Origin: Stenotrophomonas maltophilia
GTDB taxonomy: Bacteria; Pseudomonadota; Gammaproteobacteria; Xanthomonadales; Xanthomonadaceae
Length of the DNA: 64,000 nt
Reading direction: 5' to 3'
Assembly (NCBI RefSeq): GCF_002799245.1
Contig: NZ_NEQV01000002.1
Location: forward strand, 992,001-1,056,000
Shown: piece after piece, positions 26,653 to 36,035 of the stretch
Layout of the letters: every line of letters begins with the position of its first letter
Position numbering within the stretch: the first letter of the stretch is position 1
Program-made: the position numbers and the translations under genes
Notes under the pieces: generated by a model
Seen by the model: the letters and a program-made list of their open reading frames with translations, nothing else
Told to the model about the DNA's origin: nothing
Databases searched by the model: none

Positions 26653-27101
26653 GACGGGTCGCGCTGCAGCTGCGCCTGCGCGGTTTCGCGGATGAAGGCC
26701 AGCATCGCCGCCACACCATTGCTGCGGGTCGGCGAGAGGTGGCGGGCCAGGCCGATGTCCTGGATGTAGCTCGGTTCGGTGGCCAGGATCTCCTGCGCCG
26801 AGCGCCCAGAGTACACGCGCAGCGCCAGGAAGATCAGGCCGGAGACAATCGCCGAATCGCTGATGGCATGGAAGCGCAGCGCCTGCGCGTTGCCTTCGGG
26901 CACGATCCAGACCATCGACTGGCAGCCGAGCAGGCGATGCTCTTCGGTCTTCCATTCTTCCGGGAAGGCCGGCAGCTTGCGGCCGAGGTCGATCAGGTAC
27001 TGGTAGCGCTCGGACCAGTCGCCGAAGAAGCCGAATTCCTCGGCGATGGCGGCCTGGGCCTCGGCGGCGGTGGGTTCAAGCGGGAACGGGGAGTCGGTCA
27101 C
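26649..27101 (-). CDS. sufE: cysteine desulfuration protein SufE
   Basis: A 150-residue SufE. It takes the persulfide sulfur from the SufS cysteine desulfurase and passes it to the SufBCD scaffold for Fe-S assembly. The acceptor Cys lies in HRLLGCQSMVWIVPE (near residue 59), preceded by YQYLIDLGRKLPAFPEEWK, a strong family signature. sufS is not adjacent. Coupled to the downstream MFS gene by overlap; cysS lies 54 bases upstream in the same direction, so sulfur-linked functions sit together. Confidence 0.93.
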   Translation of the reverse strand: MTDSPFPLEPTAAEAQAAIAEEFGFFGDWSERYQYLIDLGRKLPAFPEEWKTEEHRLLGCQSMVWIVPEGNAQALRFHAISDSAIVSGLIFLALRVYSGRSAQEILATEPSYIQDIGLARHLSPTRSNGVAAMLAFIRETAQAQLQRDPS

Positions 27102-27155
27102 AACAGTCTCTACGGTGGGGGCGTGGCCGGCATGCCGGCCACGGGGCAGGGCAGG

Positions 27156-28532
27156 TCAGCCGCGCTTGCGCGACCAGCGCACGCCCTGCGGGGTGTCTTC
27201 CAGCACGATGCCTTCGGCGGCCAGCTGGTCGCGGATGGCGTCGGAACGGGCGAAGTCGCGCGCCTTCTTGGCAGCGGCACGCGCGTCGATCAGGCCCTGG
27301 ATGCGGGCATCGTCGCCGCCATCGCTGGCCGCGGTACCGAACCACTGTGCCGGGTCGGCCTGCAGCAGGCCCAGCGCCAGGCCGGCGCCGAGCAGCTCAC
27401 CCTTCAGGCGCGCCTGCTCGGCCGGGTCGGTGGCACGACGCGCGTCGGCGGCGATGCGCGCCACTTCGGCCAGCGCCTGCGGGGTGTTGAGATCGTCGTC
27501 CAAGGTCGCCTCGACCGTGGCCGGAATCACTGCGCTGGCCTCGACCGATGCCAGCTCGCGCAGGGTGCCGTACAGGCGGTCCAGGGTGCGCACCGATTGC
27601 TCGATCAAGCCATCGGACCAGTCCAGCGGCTGCCGGTAGTGGGCCGACAGCAGGGCCAGGCGCAACGCTTCCGGCGGATGCTGGCGCACCAGGTCGTGCA
27701 CGCGCTCGATGTTGCCCAGCGACTTGCTCATCTTGGCGCCGCCGAAGTTGAGCATGCCGTTGTGCAGCCAGAACCGGGCGAAGATCCTGCCGCCGTGAGC
27801 GCATTCGCTCTGCGCGATCTCGTTCTCGTGGTGCGGGAACTGCAGGTCGACGCCGCCGGCGTGGATGTCGATGGTCTCGCCCAGGTGGGCGGCGGCCATC
27901 GCCGAGCACTCGATATGCCAGCCCGGACGGCCCCGGCCCCACGGCGATTCCCAGCCGGGCAGGTCGTCGCTGGACGGCTTCCACAGCACGAAATCGCCCG
28001 GGTCGCGCTTGTACGGAGCCACGTCGACGCGGGCGCCGGCCAGCATTTCGTCGGGGTCGCGGCGCGACAGCTTGCCATAGCCGTCGAAGCTGGCCACGGC
28101 GAACAGCACATGGCCCTCGGCGGCATAGGCATGCCCGTTGGCGATCAGCTGCTCGATCATGGTGATGATCTGCGGCATGTGCGCGGTTACTTCCGGCTCG
28201 ATGTCCGGCGGCACCACACCCAGTGCGGCCATGTCTTCACGGTAGGCGGCGGCGAAGCGGTCGGTGATGGTGCTGATCGGCACCCCCTGCTCGCGCGCGG
28301 CGGTGTTGATCTTGTCGTCCACGTCGGTGATGTTGCGGGCGTAGCGCAGTGCGCCGAAACGGCGCCGCAGCAGGTCGGCCAGCACCCCGAACACCACCGG
28401 GCCACGGGCGTTGCCGATGTGCACGTAGTTGTAGACCGTCGGGCCGCACACATACAGGGTCGGACAGGCCGGGTCGAGCGGGGTGAACGGTTCGAGCTGG
28501 CGAGTCAGGTTGTTGTGCAGGCGCAGGGTCAT
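27156..28532 (-). CDS. cysS: cysteinyl-tRNA synthetase
   Basis: A 458-residue class I synthetase that charges tRNA-Cys. [19 protein letters not shown] carries the zinc-ligand Cys and the HIGH-type motif. The second zinc ligand region is GWHIECSAM, the third [10 protein letters not shown], and the KMSKS loop is [11 protein letters not shown]. The C-terminal helical anticodon domain ends in a basic tail. In-frame codons extend to 28553, but homology begins at [16 protein letters not shown] (28532). Confidence 0.97.
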   Translation of the reverse strand: MTLRLHNNLTRQLEPFTPLDPACPTLYVCGPTVYNYVHIGNARGPVVFGVLADLLRRRFGALRYARNITDVDDKINTAAREQGVPISTITDRFAAAYREDMAALGVVPPDIEPEVTAHMPQIITMIEQLIANGHAYAAEGHVLFAVASFDGYGKLSRRDPDEMLAGARVDVAPYKRDPGDFVLWKPSSDDLPGWESPWGRGRPGWHIECSAMAAAHLGETIDIHAGGVDLQFPHHENEIAQSECAHGGRIFARFWLHNGMLNFGGAKMSKSLGNIERVHDLVRQHPPEALRLALLSAHYRQPLDWSDGLIEQSVRTLDRLYGTLRELASVEASAVIPATVEATLDDDLNTPQALAEVARIAADARRATDPAEQARLKGELLGAGLALGLLQADPAQWFGTAASDGGDDARIQGLIDARAAAKKARDFARSDAIRDQLAAEGIVLEDTPQGVRWSRKRG

Positions 28533-28719
28533 GGGGCTGTGGCTGGGGGACAAGCCTGTGATTTTAGAACGTGTCGGCCCCCTTTGGGGGCACTGGCTGC
28601 CACCGGTGGACGCCGGTTCTCCGGCAGTGGGGTGGGCAGGAGCGGCGTGGACGGGTAATGTTCAGCCCCTTGCGCTCGTCACTGCCTACACTATCGCCGT
28701 GTCCTTGCTCCCGTCGCCA

Positions 28720-29283
28720 ATGAAATCCACCGCGTTGCTGACCCTGGCCTGCCTGTCGGCGCTGCCCGCCGTGGTGCTGGCCCAGGAGGCCGAGCCCCGC
28801 AACCGGGTGGTGATCGTGGAGAACGTGAAGTTCGACTACGCCCAGGTGCTGAACGTCGAGCCGGTGTTCCAGACCCTTCGCGCGACCCGTACCGAAGAAC
28901 ACTGCGAGCCGGTGTCGACGCGGACCCTGGCCCCGGTCAACGTGACCGGCGAGGAGCCGGTCGAGGACAAGGGCCGGATCAGCCGCTTCTGGGACTCGGT
29001 GCGCTCGATGTTCAAGCGCAGCGACGACGAGGCCGTCGAGGAGGTCGGAGCCGAAACGCCGGCCCCGGCGCCGGCCAACAATGGCCCGATGCTGACCCGC
29101 GACTGCCGCATCGTGCCGGTGGGGCGTGAATTCCGCCGGCCCATCGCCTACGACGTGGATTACGTCTACAAGGGCACCAAGTACCGCTCGCGGCTGCCGG
29201 AAGACCCCGGCAACCGGCTCAAGATCCGGGTATCGATCACCCCCTGGGTCGGCCCCGAGCAGGGCACTGCCAGCAATCCCTGA
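28720..29283 (+). CDS. exported UmoD/17-kDa-antigen-like protein lacking the glycine zipper
   Basis: A 187-residue protein with a signal peptide (about 1-21, ALPAVVLAQ). The C-terminal half, CRIVPVGREFRRPIAYDVDYVYKG and RSRLPEDPGNRLKIRVSITP, resembles the end of glycine-zipper 2TM (UmoD/17-kDa antigen) envelope proteins, whose consensus has YDVxYxYxG...PYDPG..IxVRVxVxP. The glycine-zipper helix usually found between the halves is absent and is replaced by an acidic, Ala/Pro-rich stretch (about 85-125). Two Cys (in EEHCEP and RDCRIV) could form a disulfide. Function unknown; this frame and start are supported by the clear signal peptide. Confidence 0.7.
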   Translation: MKSTALLTLACLSALPAVVLAQEAEPRNRVVIVENVKFDYAQVLNVEPVFQTLRATRTEEHCEPVSTRTLAPVNVTGEEPVEDKGRISRFWDSVRSMFKRSDDEAVEEVGAETPAPAPANNGPMLTRDCRIVPVGREFRRPIAYDVDYVYKGTKYRSRLPEDPGNRLKIRVSITPWVGPEQGTASNP

Positions 29284-29338
29284 TTCTGCGACCCCGGCCT
29301 CTTGCGCCGGCCCCGGACGCATGCAAAGATATTCGGCC

Positions 29339-29440
29339 ATGAAGCTCACCGACTTCCAGCACGACAGCAGCGCAGCCCGACAGGCGTCTGGCATGACCTC
29401 GCGTGCGCGTCGACCGGAACCCCACATTCTCGCTGGGTAA
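29339..29440 (+). CDS. candidate arginine leader peptide of the arg operon
   Basis: A 33-codon ORF (or 39 codons from the in-frame ATG at 29321) in the 319-base gap before argF'. It encodes Arg at codons 14, 22, 24 and 25; the cluster CGT GCG CGT CGA (29402-29413) includes the rare CGA. The stop TAA (29438-29440) lies at the edge of a segment that can pair alternately with upstream or downstream bases (see the next entry). No Shine-Dalgarno is evident, but a GATATT hexamer ends five bases before the ATG, so it may be leaderless. Confidence 0.5.
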   Translation: MKLTDFQHDSSAARQASGMTSRARRPEPHILAG

Positions 29441-29495
29441 CCGGAGCTTTTTGCTGTTCGTCCGAAAAAAACCCAGCCCACCGGCTGGGTTTTTT
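29414..29495 (+). promoter_or_regulatory. candidate ribosome-mediated attenuator upstream of argF'
   Basis: Four segments are visible. Segment 1 (29414-29424, CCGG..CCCA) can pair with segment 2 (29434-29444, TGGG..CCGG). Segment 2 GCTGGGT (29432-29438) is exactly complementary to ACCCAGC of segment 3 (29471-29477). Segments 3 and 4 form a perfect 13-bp intrinsic terminator, AAAAAACCCAGCC / GGCTGGGTTTTTT (29466-29478 and 29483-29495), placed before argF'. A ribosome stalled on the Arg codons at 29402-29413 would mask segment 1, allow 2:3 pairing and prevent termination; otherwise the terminator forms. This is the classical trp/his-type layout. Confidence 0.6.
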
Positions 29496-29602
29496 CGTTT
29501 CCGCGTTCTGAAAGCTGCAACTGCAACCTTTTCGCTCCACCTTTGGTTCCTGTTTTTCCCTTCCACTGCGTCGAACCCGGCGCCGCCTCGCAAGGAAAGA
29601 TG

Positions 29603-30613
29603 ATGTCCCCCAAGCACTTCCTGAACACCCAGGACTGGAGCCGCAGCGATCTCGACGCGCTGCTGACCCAGGCTGCGCTGTTCAAGCGCAACAAGCTCGG
29701 CGACCAGCTCAAGGGCAAGTCGATCGCGCTGGTGTTCTTCAACCCGTCCATGCGCACCCGCACCAGCTTCGAGCTGGGTGCCTTCCAGCTCGGCGCCCAC
29801 GCGGTGGTGCTGCAGCCAGGCAAGGATGCGTGGCCGATCGAGTTCAACCTCGGCACGGTGATGGACGGAGACACCGAAGAGCACATCGCTGAAGTGGCCA
29901 AGGTGCTGGGCCGTTACTGCGACATCATCGCCGTGCGCGCGTTCCCCAAGTTCATCGACTGGGCCTATGACCGCCAGGACATCGTCCTCAACAGCTTCGC
30001 CAGGTACTCGCCGGTGCCGGTCATCAACATGGAGACCATCACCCACCCGTGCCAGGAGCTGGCCCACATCATGGCCCTGCAGGAGCACTTCGGTACCCAG
30101 GACCTGCGTGGCAAGAAGTACGTGCTGACCTGGACCTACCACCCCAAGCCGCTGAACACCGCGGTGGCCAATTCGGCGCTGACCATCGCCACCCGCATGG
30201 GCATGGACGTGACCCTGCTGTGCCCGACCGCCGACTACATCCTCGACGACCGCTACATGGGCTGGGCCGAGCAGAACGTGGCCGAGAGCGGCGGCTCGCT
30301 GAAGATCAGCCATGACATCGACAGCGCCTACGCCGGTGCCGACGTGGTCTACGCCAAGAGCTGGGGCGCGCTGCCGTTCTTCGGCAACTGGGAACCGGAA
30401 AAGCCGATCCGCGACCAGTTCAAGCACTTCATCGTCGACGAACGGAAGATGGCGCTGACCAACAACGGTGTGTTCAGCCACTGCCTGCCGCTGCGCCGCA
30501 ACGTGAAGGCCACCGATGCAGTGATGGATTCGCCGCAGTGCATCGCCATCAACGAAGCCGAGAACCGACTGCATGTGCAGAAGGCGATCATGGCCGCCGT
30601 TGCCGGGCGCTGA
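29603..30613 (+). CDS. argF': N-acetylornithine carbamoyltransferase
   Basis: A 336-residue transcarbamylase (337 if the ATG at 29600 is used; the AAGGA at 29592-29596 is better spaced for 29603). Carbamoyl-phosphate motif [19 protein letters not shown] (about 46-64), HPCQELAH, and the C-terminal HCLPLRRN are present. The sequence agrees along its length with the Xanthomonas enzyme that acts on N-acetyl-L-ornithine instead of ornithine, giving N-acetylcitrulline. That fits the acetylcitrulline deacetylase two genes downstream. It is the first gene after the candidate attenuator and heads the arginine cluster. Confidence 0.93.
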   Translation: MSPKHFLNTQDWSRSDLDALLTQAALFKRNKLGDQLKGKSIALVFFNPSMRTRTSFELGAFQLGAHAVVLQPGKDAWPIEFNLGTVMDGDTEEHIAEVAKVLGRYCDIIAVRAFPKFIDWAYDRQDIVLNSFARYSPVPVINMETITHPCQELAHIMALQEHFGTQDLRGKKYVLTWTYHPKPLNTAVANSALTIATRMGMDVTLLCPTADYILDDRYMGWAEQNVAESGGSLKISHDIDSAYAGADVVYAKSWGALPFFGNWEPEKPIRDQFKHFIVDERKMALTNNGVFSHCLPLRRNVKATDAVMDSPQCIAINEAENRLHVQKAIMAAVAGR

Positions 30614-30647
30614 TTCTCGTTAGACGTTCAAGCATTCCAGACAATCC

Positions 30648-30669
30648 GCCGGGCATGGCCCGGCGCTAC
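30648..30669. repeat. single SMAG/REP-like palindrome
   Basis: CGCCGGGCATGGCCCGGCGCTAC ends in CTAC, the inverted GTAG signature, and lies in the argF'-argG gap just upstream of the argG ribosome-binding site. Confidence 0.65.
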
Positions 30670-30684
30670 CAGGACATACCCCCC

Positions 30685-31881
30685 ATGAGCAACAAAGACG
30701 TCGTCCTCGCCTTCTCCGGCGGCCTCGATACCAGTTTCTGCGTGCCGTACCTGCAGGAGCGTGGCTACAACGTGCACACCGTGTTCGCCGATACCGGCGG
30801 CGTGGATGATGAAGAGCGTGATTTCATCGAGAAGCGCGCTGCCGAGCTGGGCGTGGCCAGCCATGTCACGGTCAATGGTGGCCCGGCCATCTGGGAAGGC
30901 TTCGTCAAGCCGTTCGTGTGGGCCGGTGAAGGTTACCAGGGCCAGTACCCGCTGCTGGTCTCGGACCGCTACCTGATCGTCGATGCCGCGTTGAAGCGTG
31001 CTGCCGAGCTGGGCACCAACATCATCGCCCACGGCTGCACCGGCATGGGCAACGACCAGGTCCGTTTCGACCTGGCCGTGAAGGCACTGGGCGACTACCA
31101 GATCATCGCGCCGATCCGCGAGATCCAGAAGGAACACACCCAGACCCGCGCCTACGAGCAGAAGTACCTGGAAGAGCGTGGCTTTGGCGTGCGCGCCAAG
31201 CAGCAGGCCTACACCATCAACGAGAACCTGCTGGGCCTGACCATGTCCGGTGGCGAGATCGACCGTTGGGAAGCCCCGGGCGAGGGCGCGCGTGGCTGGT
31301 GCGCACCGCGCAGCGAGTGGCCGGAACAGGCCCTGAGCGTGACCCTGAAGTTCGTTGAGGGCGAAGCCGTCGAACTGGACGGCAAGGCGCTGCCGGGCGA
31401 CCAGATCCTGGCCCAGCTCAACAAGCTGTTCGCCCCGTATGGCGTTGGCCGCGGCGTCTACACCGGCGACACCGTGATCGGCCTGAAGGGCCGCATCGTA
31501 TTCGAGGCCCCGGGCCTGGTCTCGCTGCTGGCCGCACACCGCGCGCTGGAAGATGCCGTGCTGACCAAGCAGCAGAACCGTTTCAAGCCGGACGTGGCAC
31601 GCAAGTGGGTGGAGCTGGTGTACGAAGGTTTCTACCACGATCCGCTGAAGACCGACATCGAGGCTTTCCTGAAGTCCTCGCAGGCCAAGGTCAACGGCGA
31701 GGTGGTGCTGGAAACCCGTGGTGGCCGCGTCGATGCAGTGGCGGTGAAGTCGCCGCACCTGCTCAACACCAAGGGCGCCACCTACGCGCAGTCGGCCGAC
31801 TGGGGCGTGGAAGAGGCTGAAGGCTTCATCAAGCTGTTCGGCATGAGCTCCACGCTGTACGCGCAGGTCAACCGCGGTTGA
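30685..31881 (+). CDS. argG: argininosuccinate synthase
   Basis: A 398-residue ATP-pyrophosphatase enzyme that joins citrulline and aspartate. The PP-loop AFSGGLDTS lies at residues 9-17; [15 protein letters not shown] and the tetramer-arm residues further on are typical. In this pathway citrulline is released from N-acetylcitrulline by the next gene. A weak AGGA precedes the ATG. SMAG palindromes flank the gene on both sides, so the operon mRNA probably carries strong hairpins here. Confidence 0.97.
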   Translation: MSNKDVVLAFSGGLDTSFCVPYLQERGYNVHTVFADTGGVDDEERDFIEKRAAELGVASHVTVNGGPAIWEGFVKPFVWAGEGYQGQYPLLVSDRYLIVDAALKRAAELGTNIIAHGCTGMGNDQVRFDLAVKALGDYQIIAPIREIQKEHTQTRAYEQKYLEERGFGVRAKQQAYTINENLLGLTMSGGEIDRWEAPGEGARGWCAPRSEWPEQALSVTLKFVEGEAVELDGKALPGDQILAQLNKLFAPYGVGRGVYTGDTVIGLKGRIVFEAPGLVSLLAAHRALEDAVLTKQQNRFKPDVARKWVELVYEGFYHDPLKTDIEAFLKSSQAKVNGEVVLETRGGRVDAVAVKSPHLLNTKGATYAQSADWGVEEAEGFIKLFGMSSTLYAQVNRG

Positions 31882-31888
31882 CGTGACG

Positions 31889-31951
31889 GTAGTGCCGGCC
31901 GCTGGCCGGCATTCACCACCGACATCGTTGCCGGCCAGCGGCCGGCACTAC
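31889..31951. repeat. SMAG/REP pair
   Basis: GTAGTGCCGGCCGCTGGCCGGCA (31889-31912) faces its inverted copy TGCCGGCCAGCGGCCGGCACTAC (31929-31951), filling the argG-argE' gap. Confidence 0.9.
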
Positions 31952-31966
31952 CAGGATTGTTGATTC

Positions 31967-33055
31967 ATGCTTGAACAGACGCTCGATCACCTGCAGGCCC
32001 TGGTGTCCTTCGACACCCGCAACCCACCGCGTGCGATCACCACCGGTGGCATCTTCGATTACCTGCGCGCGAACCTGCCGGGCTTCAACGTCGAGGTGAT
32101 CGACCATGGCGCGGGCGCGGTAAGCCTGTACGCCGTGCGCGGTACGCCGAAGTACCTGTTCAACGTGCACCTGGATACCGTGCCGGACTCACCGCACTGG
32201 AGTGCCGACCCGCACGTGATGCGCCGCCTGGACGACCGTGTGGTCGGCTTGGGCGTATGTGACATCAAGGGCGCCGCTGCCGCACTGGTGGCGGCGGCCA
32301 ATGCCAGCAATGGTGATGCCGCCTTCCTGTTCTCCAGCGACGAGGAAGCCAACGACCCACGCTGCATCGCCGCGTTCCTGGCCCGCGGTATCCCGTATGA
32401 AGCGGTGCTGGTGGCCGAGCCGACCATGAGCGAAGCGGTGCTCGCGCACCGTGGCATCAGCTCGGTGCTGATGCAGTTCGCCGGCCGCGCCGGGCACGCC
32501 TCGGGCAAGCAGGATGCAGCTGCCAGTGCGCTGCACCAGGCCATGCGCTGGGGCAACCGCGCGCTGGATCATGTGGAGTCGCTGGCCTCGGCGCGTTTCG
32601 GTGGGCTGACCGGCCTGCGCTTCAACATCGGCCGCGTCGAAGGTGGGATCAAGGCCAACATGATCGCACCGGCGGCCGAACTGCGCTTCGGTTTCCGGCC
32701 GCTGCCGTCGATGGATATCGATGCGCTGCTGGCGACCTTTGCCGGCTTCGCCGAACCGGAAGCCGCCGTGTTCACTGAGACGTTCCGTGGTCCCAGCCTG
32801 CCGGCCGGTGACATCGCCGAAGCCGAGAACCGCCGCCTGCTGGCACGCGACGTGGCCGATGCGCTGGATCTGCCGATCGGCAACGCGGTGGATTTCTGGA
32901 CCGAGGCTTCCCTGTTCTCTGCCGCTGGCTATACCACGCTGGTGTTCGGTCCGGGCGATATCGCCCAGGCTCACACTGCCGATGAGTTCGTGACGCTGGA
33001 GCAGCTGCAGCGCTACACCGACGCCGTGCACCGCATCATCGCTGCCGGCGCCTGA
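31967..33055 (+). CDS. argE': N-acetylcitrulline deacetylase (M20 family)
   Basis: A 362-residue zinc peptidase-fold deacetylase. Metal and catalytic motifs: NVHLDTVPDSP (about 67-77), GVCDIKGAAAAL (about 96-107), SSDEEANDP (catalytic Glu pair) and AEPTMSE. Between argG and the NAGS/K fusion, this is the place of the Xanthomonas argE' gene whose product hydrolyses N-acetylcitrulline (and acetylornithine) to feed argG. The exact preference cannot be read from motifs; the neighbouring argF' makes acetylcitrulline the logical substrate. Confidence 0.9.
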   Translation: MLEQTLDHLQALVSFDTRNPPRAITTGGIFDYLRANLPGFNVEVIDHGAGAVSLYAVRGTPKYLFNVHLDTVPDSPHWSADPHVMRRLDDRVVGLGVCDIKGAAAALVAAANASNGDAAFLFSSDEEANDPRCIAAFLARGIPYEAVLVAEPTMSEAVLAHRGISSVLMQFAGRAGHASGKQDAAASALHQAMRWGNRALDHVESLASARFGGLTGLRFNIGRVEGGIKANMIAPAAELRFGFRPLPSMDIDALLATFAGFAEPEAAVFTETFRGPSLPAGDIAEAENRRLLARDVADALDLPIGNAVDFWTEASLFSAAGYTTLVFGPGDIAQAHTADEFVTLEQLQRYTDAVHRIIAAGA

Positions 33056-33130
33056 TCGACCCCACAACGCCGCCCGGCCCTGGCCGGGTGGAACTGCAAC
33101 GCGGCGACCGCCGCCTGTGACGAAACCGAA

Positions 33131-34459
33131 ATGTCTCCTGCCCTCCAGCCCCACCGCCAGACCCGCCAGACCATCGTGCGCCTGCTTTCCAGCATGGCCA
33201 GCGCGAAGGAGATCAGCCAGTACCTCAAGCGCTTCTCGCAGCTGGACGCCAAGCGCTTCGCCGTGGTCAAGGTCGGCGGCGCGGTGCTGCGCGACGACCT
33301 CGACGCGCTGACCTCGTCGCTGTCGTTCCTGCAGGAAGTCGGGCTGACCCCGATCGTGCTGCACGGCGCCGGCCCGCAGCTGGATGCCGAACTGTCGGCC
33401 GCCGGTATCGAGAAGCAGACCGTGAACGGCCTGCGCGTGACCTCGCCGGAAGCGCTGGCGATCGTGCGCCGGGTGTTCCAGCAGTCCAACCTGCGCCTGG
33501 TCGAGGCGCTGCAGCAGAACGGTGCACGCGCCACCTCGATCACCGGCGGCGTGTTCGAGGCCGAGTACCTGGACGTGGACACCTACGGCCTGGTCGGTGA
33601 GGTGAGGAAGGTCAATCTGGCACCGATCGAGGCCAGCCTGCGCGCCGGCTCGATCCCGGTCATCACCAGCCTGGGCGAAACCGCTGGCGGCCAGATCCTC
33701 AACGTCAACGCCGACTTCGCCGCCAACGAGCTGGTGCAGGAGCTGCAGCCGTACAAGATCATCTTCCTGACCGGCACCGGCGGCCTGCTGGACGAGCAGG
33801 GCAACGTGATCGACTCGATCAACCTGTCCACCGAATACGACCACCTGATCGCGCAGCCGTGGATCCACGGCGGCATGAAGGTGAAGATTGAACAGATCAA
33901 GGATCTGCTTGATCGCCTGCCGCTGGAGTCGTCGGTGTCGATCACGCGCCCGGCCGACCTGGCCAAGGAGCTGTTCACCCACAAGGGTTCGGGCACGCTG
34001 GTGCGCAAGGGCGAGAAAGTGCTGCGCGCCACCGCCTGGAGCGAGCTGGACCTGCCGCGCCTGAAGGGCCTGATCGAATCCAGCTTCGGCCGCACCCTGG
34101 TGCCGGAGTACTTCGAGAAGACCCGGCTGCTGCGTGCCTATGTCAGCGAGAACTACCGCACCGCGGTGATCCTCACCGACGAGGCCGAGGGCGTGTACCT
34201 GGACAAGTTCGCCGTGCTCGACGACGCGCAGGGCGAAGGCCTGGGCCGTGCGGTGTGGAACGTGATGCTGGAGGAAACCCCGCAGCTGTTCTGGCGTTCA
34301 CGCCATGGCAACCCGATCAACCACTTCTACTACGCCGAATCCGATGGCTGCTACAAGCAGGACCATTGGAAGGTGTTCTGGTTCGGTGCCGATGGCATCG
34401 ACCGGATCAAGACCTATGTCGACCATTGCGCGCGGCGCGCACCGAGCCTGCAGGGCTGA
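33131..34459 (+). CDS. argAB: bifunctional N-acetylglutamate synthase/kinase (NAGS-K)
   Basis: A 442-residue fusion. The amino-acid-kinase domain (about 30-290) has [39 protein letters not shown] and [11 protein letters not shown]. The GNAT-like synthase domain (about 295-442) has [39 protein letters not shown] and [12 protein letters not shown]. It catalyses the first two steps of arginine synthesis, acetylating glutamate and phosphorylating the product, and is the usual arginine feedback target. This bacterial fusion is related to animal NAGS. Synthesised from ATG 33131; the next gene begins three bases after its stop. Confidence 0.95.
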   Translation: MSPALQPHRQTRQTIVRLLSSMASAKEISQYLKRFSQLDAKRFAVVKVGGAVLRDDLDALTSSLSFLQEVGLTPIVLHGAGPQLDAELSAAGIEKQTVNGLRVTSPEALAIVRRVFQQSNLRLVEALQQNGARATSITGGVFEAEYLDVDTYGLVGEVRKVNLAPIEASLRAGSIPVITSLGETAGGQILNVNADFAANELVQELQPYKIIFLTGTGGLLDEQGNVIDSINLSTEYDHLIAQPWIHGGMKVKIEQIKDLLDRLPLESSVSITRPADLAKELFTHKGSGTLVRKGEKVLRATAWSELDLPRLKGLIESSFGRTLVPEYFEKTRLLRAYVSENYRTAVILTDEAEGVYLDKFAVLDDAQGEGLGRAVWNVMLEETPQLFWRSRHGNPINHFYYAESDGCYKQDHWKVFWFGADGIDRIKTYVDHCARRAPSLQG

Positions 34460-34462
34460 GCG

Positions 34463-35065
34463 ATGAGCAACCCGGACGCCTGGACCACCGTTCCCACCCT
34501 GCGCGGCCAGCACGTGACGCTGCAGCCACTGCAGCACGAGCACGTGCCGGGCCTGCGCGATGCGCTCGAAGGCAGCGGCCTGGACCAGCTCTGGTACACC
34601 CAGGTGCCGTCGCCGCAGCAGGTCGAGCATTATGTGCAGGCCGCGCTGCAGGCGCAGGCCGAAGGCAAGGGGTTGCCGTTCGTGATCCGCGATGCGGCGG
34701 GCGCCATCATCGGCAGCACGCGCTTCTACGGCCTGGAGGCGGACGTGCCCAAGCTCAGCCTCGGCTACACCTGGTACACGCCGCGCGTGCAGCGCACCGG
34801 TGCCAACACCGAAGCCAAGCTGTTGCTGCTGCAGCATGCGTTCGAGGCCCTGGGGTGCATCAGCGTGGTGCTGGAAACCAGCTGGTTCAACTTCACCTCG
34901 CGCACCGCCATCGCCCGCCTCGGCGCAAAGCAGGATGGCGTGCTGCGCAACCACAAGCGGCACGCCGACGGCACGCCGCGCGACACCGTCATCTTCTCCA
35001 TCATCGATGCGGAATGGCAGGGCGTGAAGCGCCACCTGCAGTACCGCCTGGACAGTCACGCATGA
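34463..35065 (+). CDS. GNAT acetyltransferase (RimJ/RimL type) in the arg operon
   Basis: A 200-residue N-acetyltransferase. It shows the N-terminal [16 protein letters not shown] of Acetyltransf_3 proteins, the core [10 protein letters not shown] and [21 protein letters not shown] (acetyl-CoA loop), [23 protein letters not shown], and a C-terminal [15 protein letters not shown] like RimJ/RimL-type enzymes. It begins three bases after argAB and overlaps argC by four (ATGA), so it is expressed with arginine enzymes. No known step of the pathway needs it; the substrate may be a small amine or a protein N-terminus. Confidence 0.85.
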   Translation: MSNPDAWTTVPTLRGQHVTLQPLQHEHVPGLRDALEGSGLDQLWYTQVPSPQQVEHYVQAALQAQAEGKGLPFVIRDAAGAIIGSTRFYGLEADVPKLSLGYTWYTPRVQRTGANTEAKLLLLQHAFEALGCISVVLETSWFNFTSRTAIARLGAKQDGVLRNHKRHADGTPRDTVIFSIIDAEWQGVKRHLQYRLDSHA

Positions 35066-36015
35066 ACGATTCGACCTTTACCCTTGGCATCGTCGGTGCC
35101 CGCGGCCATACCGGTGCCGAGCTGATCAAGCTGGTGGCCGCCCACCCGCGGCTGGAACTGGCCTTCGTCTCTTCGCGCGAGCGTGCCGGACAGCGCCTGT
35201 CCGACCACCATCCGGAATTCCAGGGTGACCTGCAGTACGAGAACCTGGACGCCGACGCGGTGGCCGCCAAGGGGGTGGACGCGGTGATCCTGGCCCTGCC
35301 CAATGGGTTGGCCGCGCCGTTCGTGGCTGCGCTGGAAGCGGCGAAGCCGGACACCGTCATCGTCGATCTTTCGGCCGACTACCGTTTCGACAACAGCTGG
35401 TACTACGGCCTGCCGGAGCTGACCCGCGGCCGTTACAACGGCCAGAAGCACATCAGCAACCCGGGCTGCTATGCCACGGCGATGCAGCTGGCGGTGCATC
35501 CGCTGCTGGACCTGCTGGCCGGCCCGCCGCAGTGCTTCGGTGTGTCCGGTTACTCCGGTGCCGGTACCACCCCGTCGGACAAGAACAACGTCGAACTGCT
35601 GGCCGACAACCTGATGCCGTATGCGCTGACCAACCATGTGCACGAGCGCGAGGTGTCGGTGCAGCTGGGCGTGGCTGTCGAGTTCATGCCGCATGTCGCG
35701 CCGCATTTCCGTGGCATCACCCTCACCGCCAACCTGTGGCTGAACCGCGTGCAGACCCGCGAACAGATCGTCGAGCGCTTCCAGCAGGCCTATGCCGGCG
35801 AACCACTGATCGAGGTGGTGGACGAAGCACCGTGGGTCAGCCGCATCGCCGGCCGCCATGGTGCCCAGGTCGGTGGCTTCACGCTGGCCCCGGGCGGCAA
35901 ACGGGTCGTGGTGGTAGCGACCCTGGACAACCTGCTCAAGGGCGCGGCCACCCAGGCCATGCAGAACCTCAACCTCGCGCTGGGCATCGACGAATTGACG
36001 TCGATCCCGCACTGA
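35062..36015 (+). CDS. argC: N-acetyl-gamma-glutamyl-phosphate reductase
   Basis: A 317-residue NADP enzyme that reduces acetylglutamyl phosphate to the semialdehyde. N-terminal dinucleotide motif [18 protein letters not shown] (about 8-25), [17 protein letters not shown] and the catalytic Cys in [14 protein letters not shown] (near 140) are clear; the region with [16 protein letters not shown] and HVAPHFRGI is typical. It overlaps the GNAT gene, and argH starts 20 bases later after a CCGGAG ribosome-binding site. Confidence 0.96.
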   Translation: MNDSTFTLGIVGARGHTGAELIKLVAAHPRLELAFVSSRERAGQRLSDHHPEFQGDLQYENLDADAVAAKGVDAVILALPNGLAAPFVAALEAAKPDTVIVDLSADYRFDNSWYYGLPELTRGRYNGQKHISNPGCYATAMQLAVHPLLDLLAGPPQCFGVSGYSGAGTTPSDKNNVELLADNLMPYALTNHVHEREVSVQLGVAVEFMPHVAPHFRGITLTANLWLNRVQTREQIVERFQQAYAGEPLIEVVDEAPWVSRIAGRHGAQVGGFTLAPGGKRVVVVATLDNLLKGAATQAMQNLNLALGIDELTSIPH

Positions 36016-36035
36016 ACCCGTTTTCCGGAGCCCCC

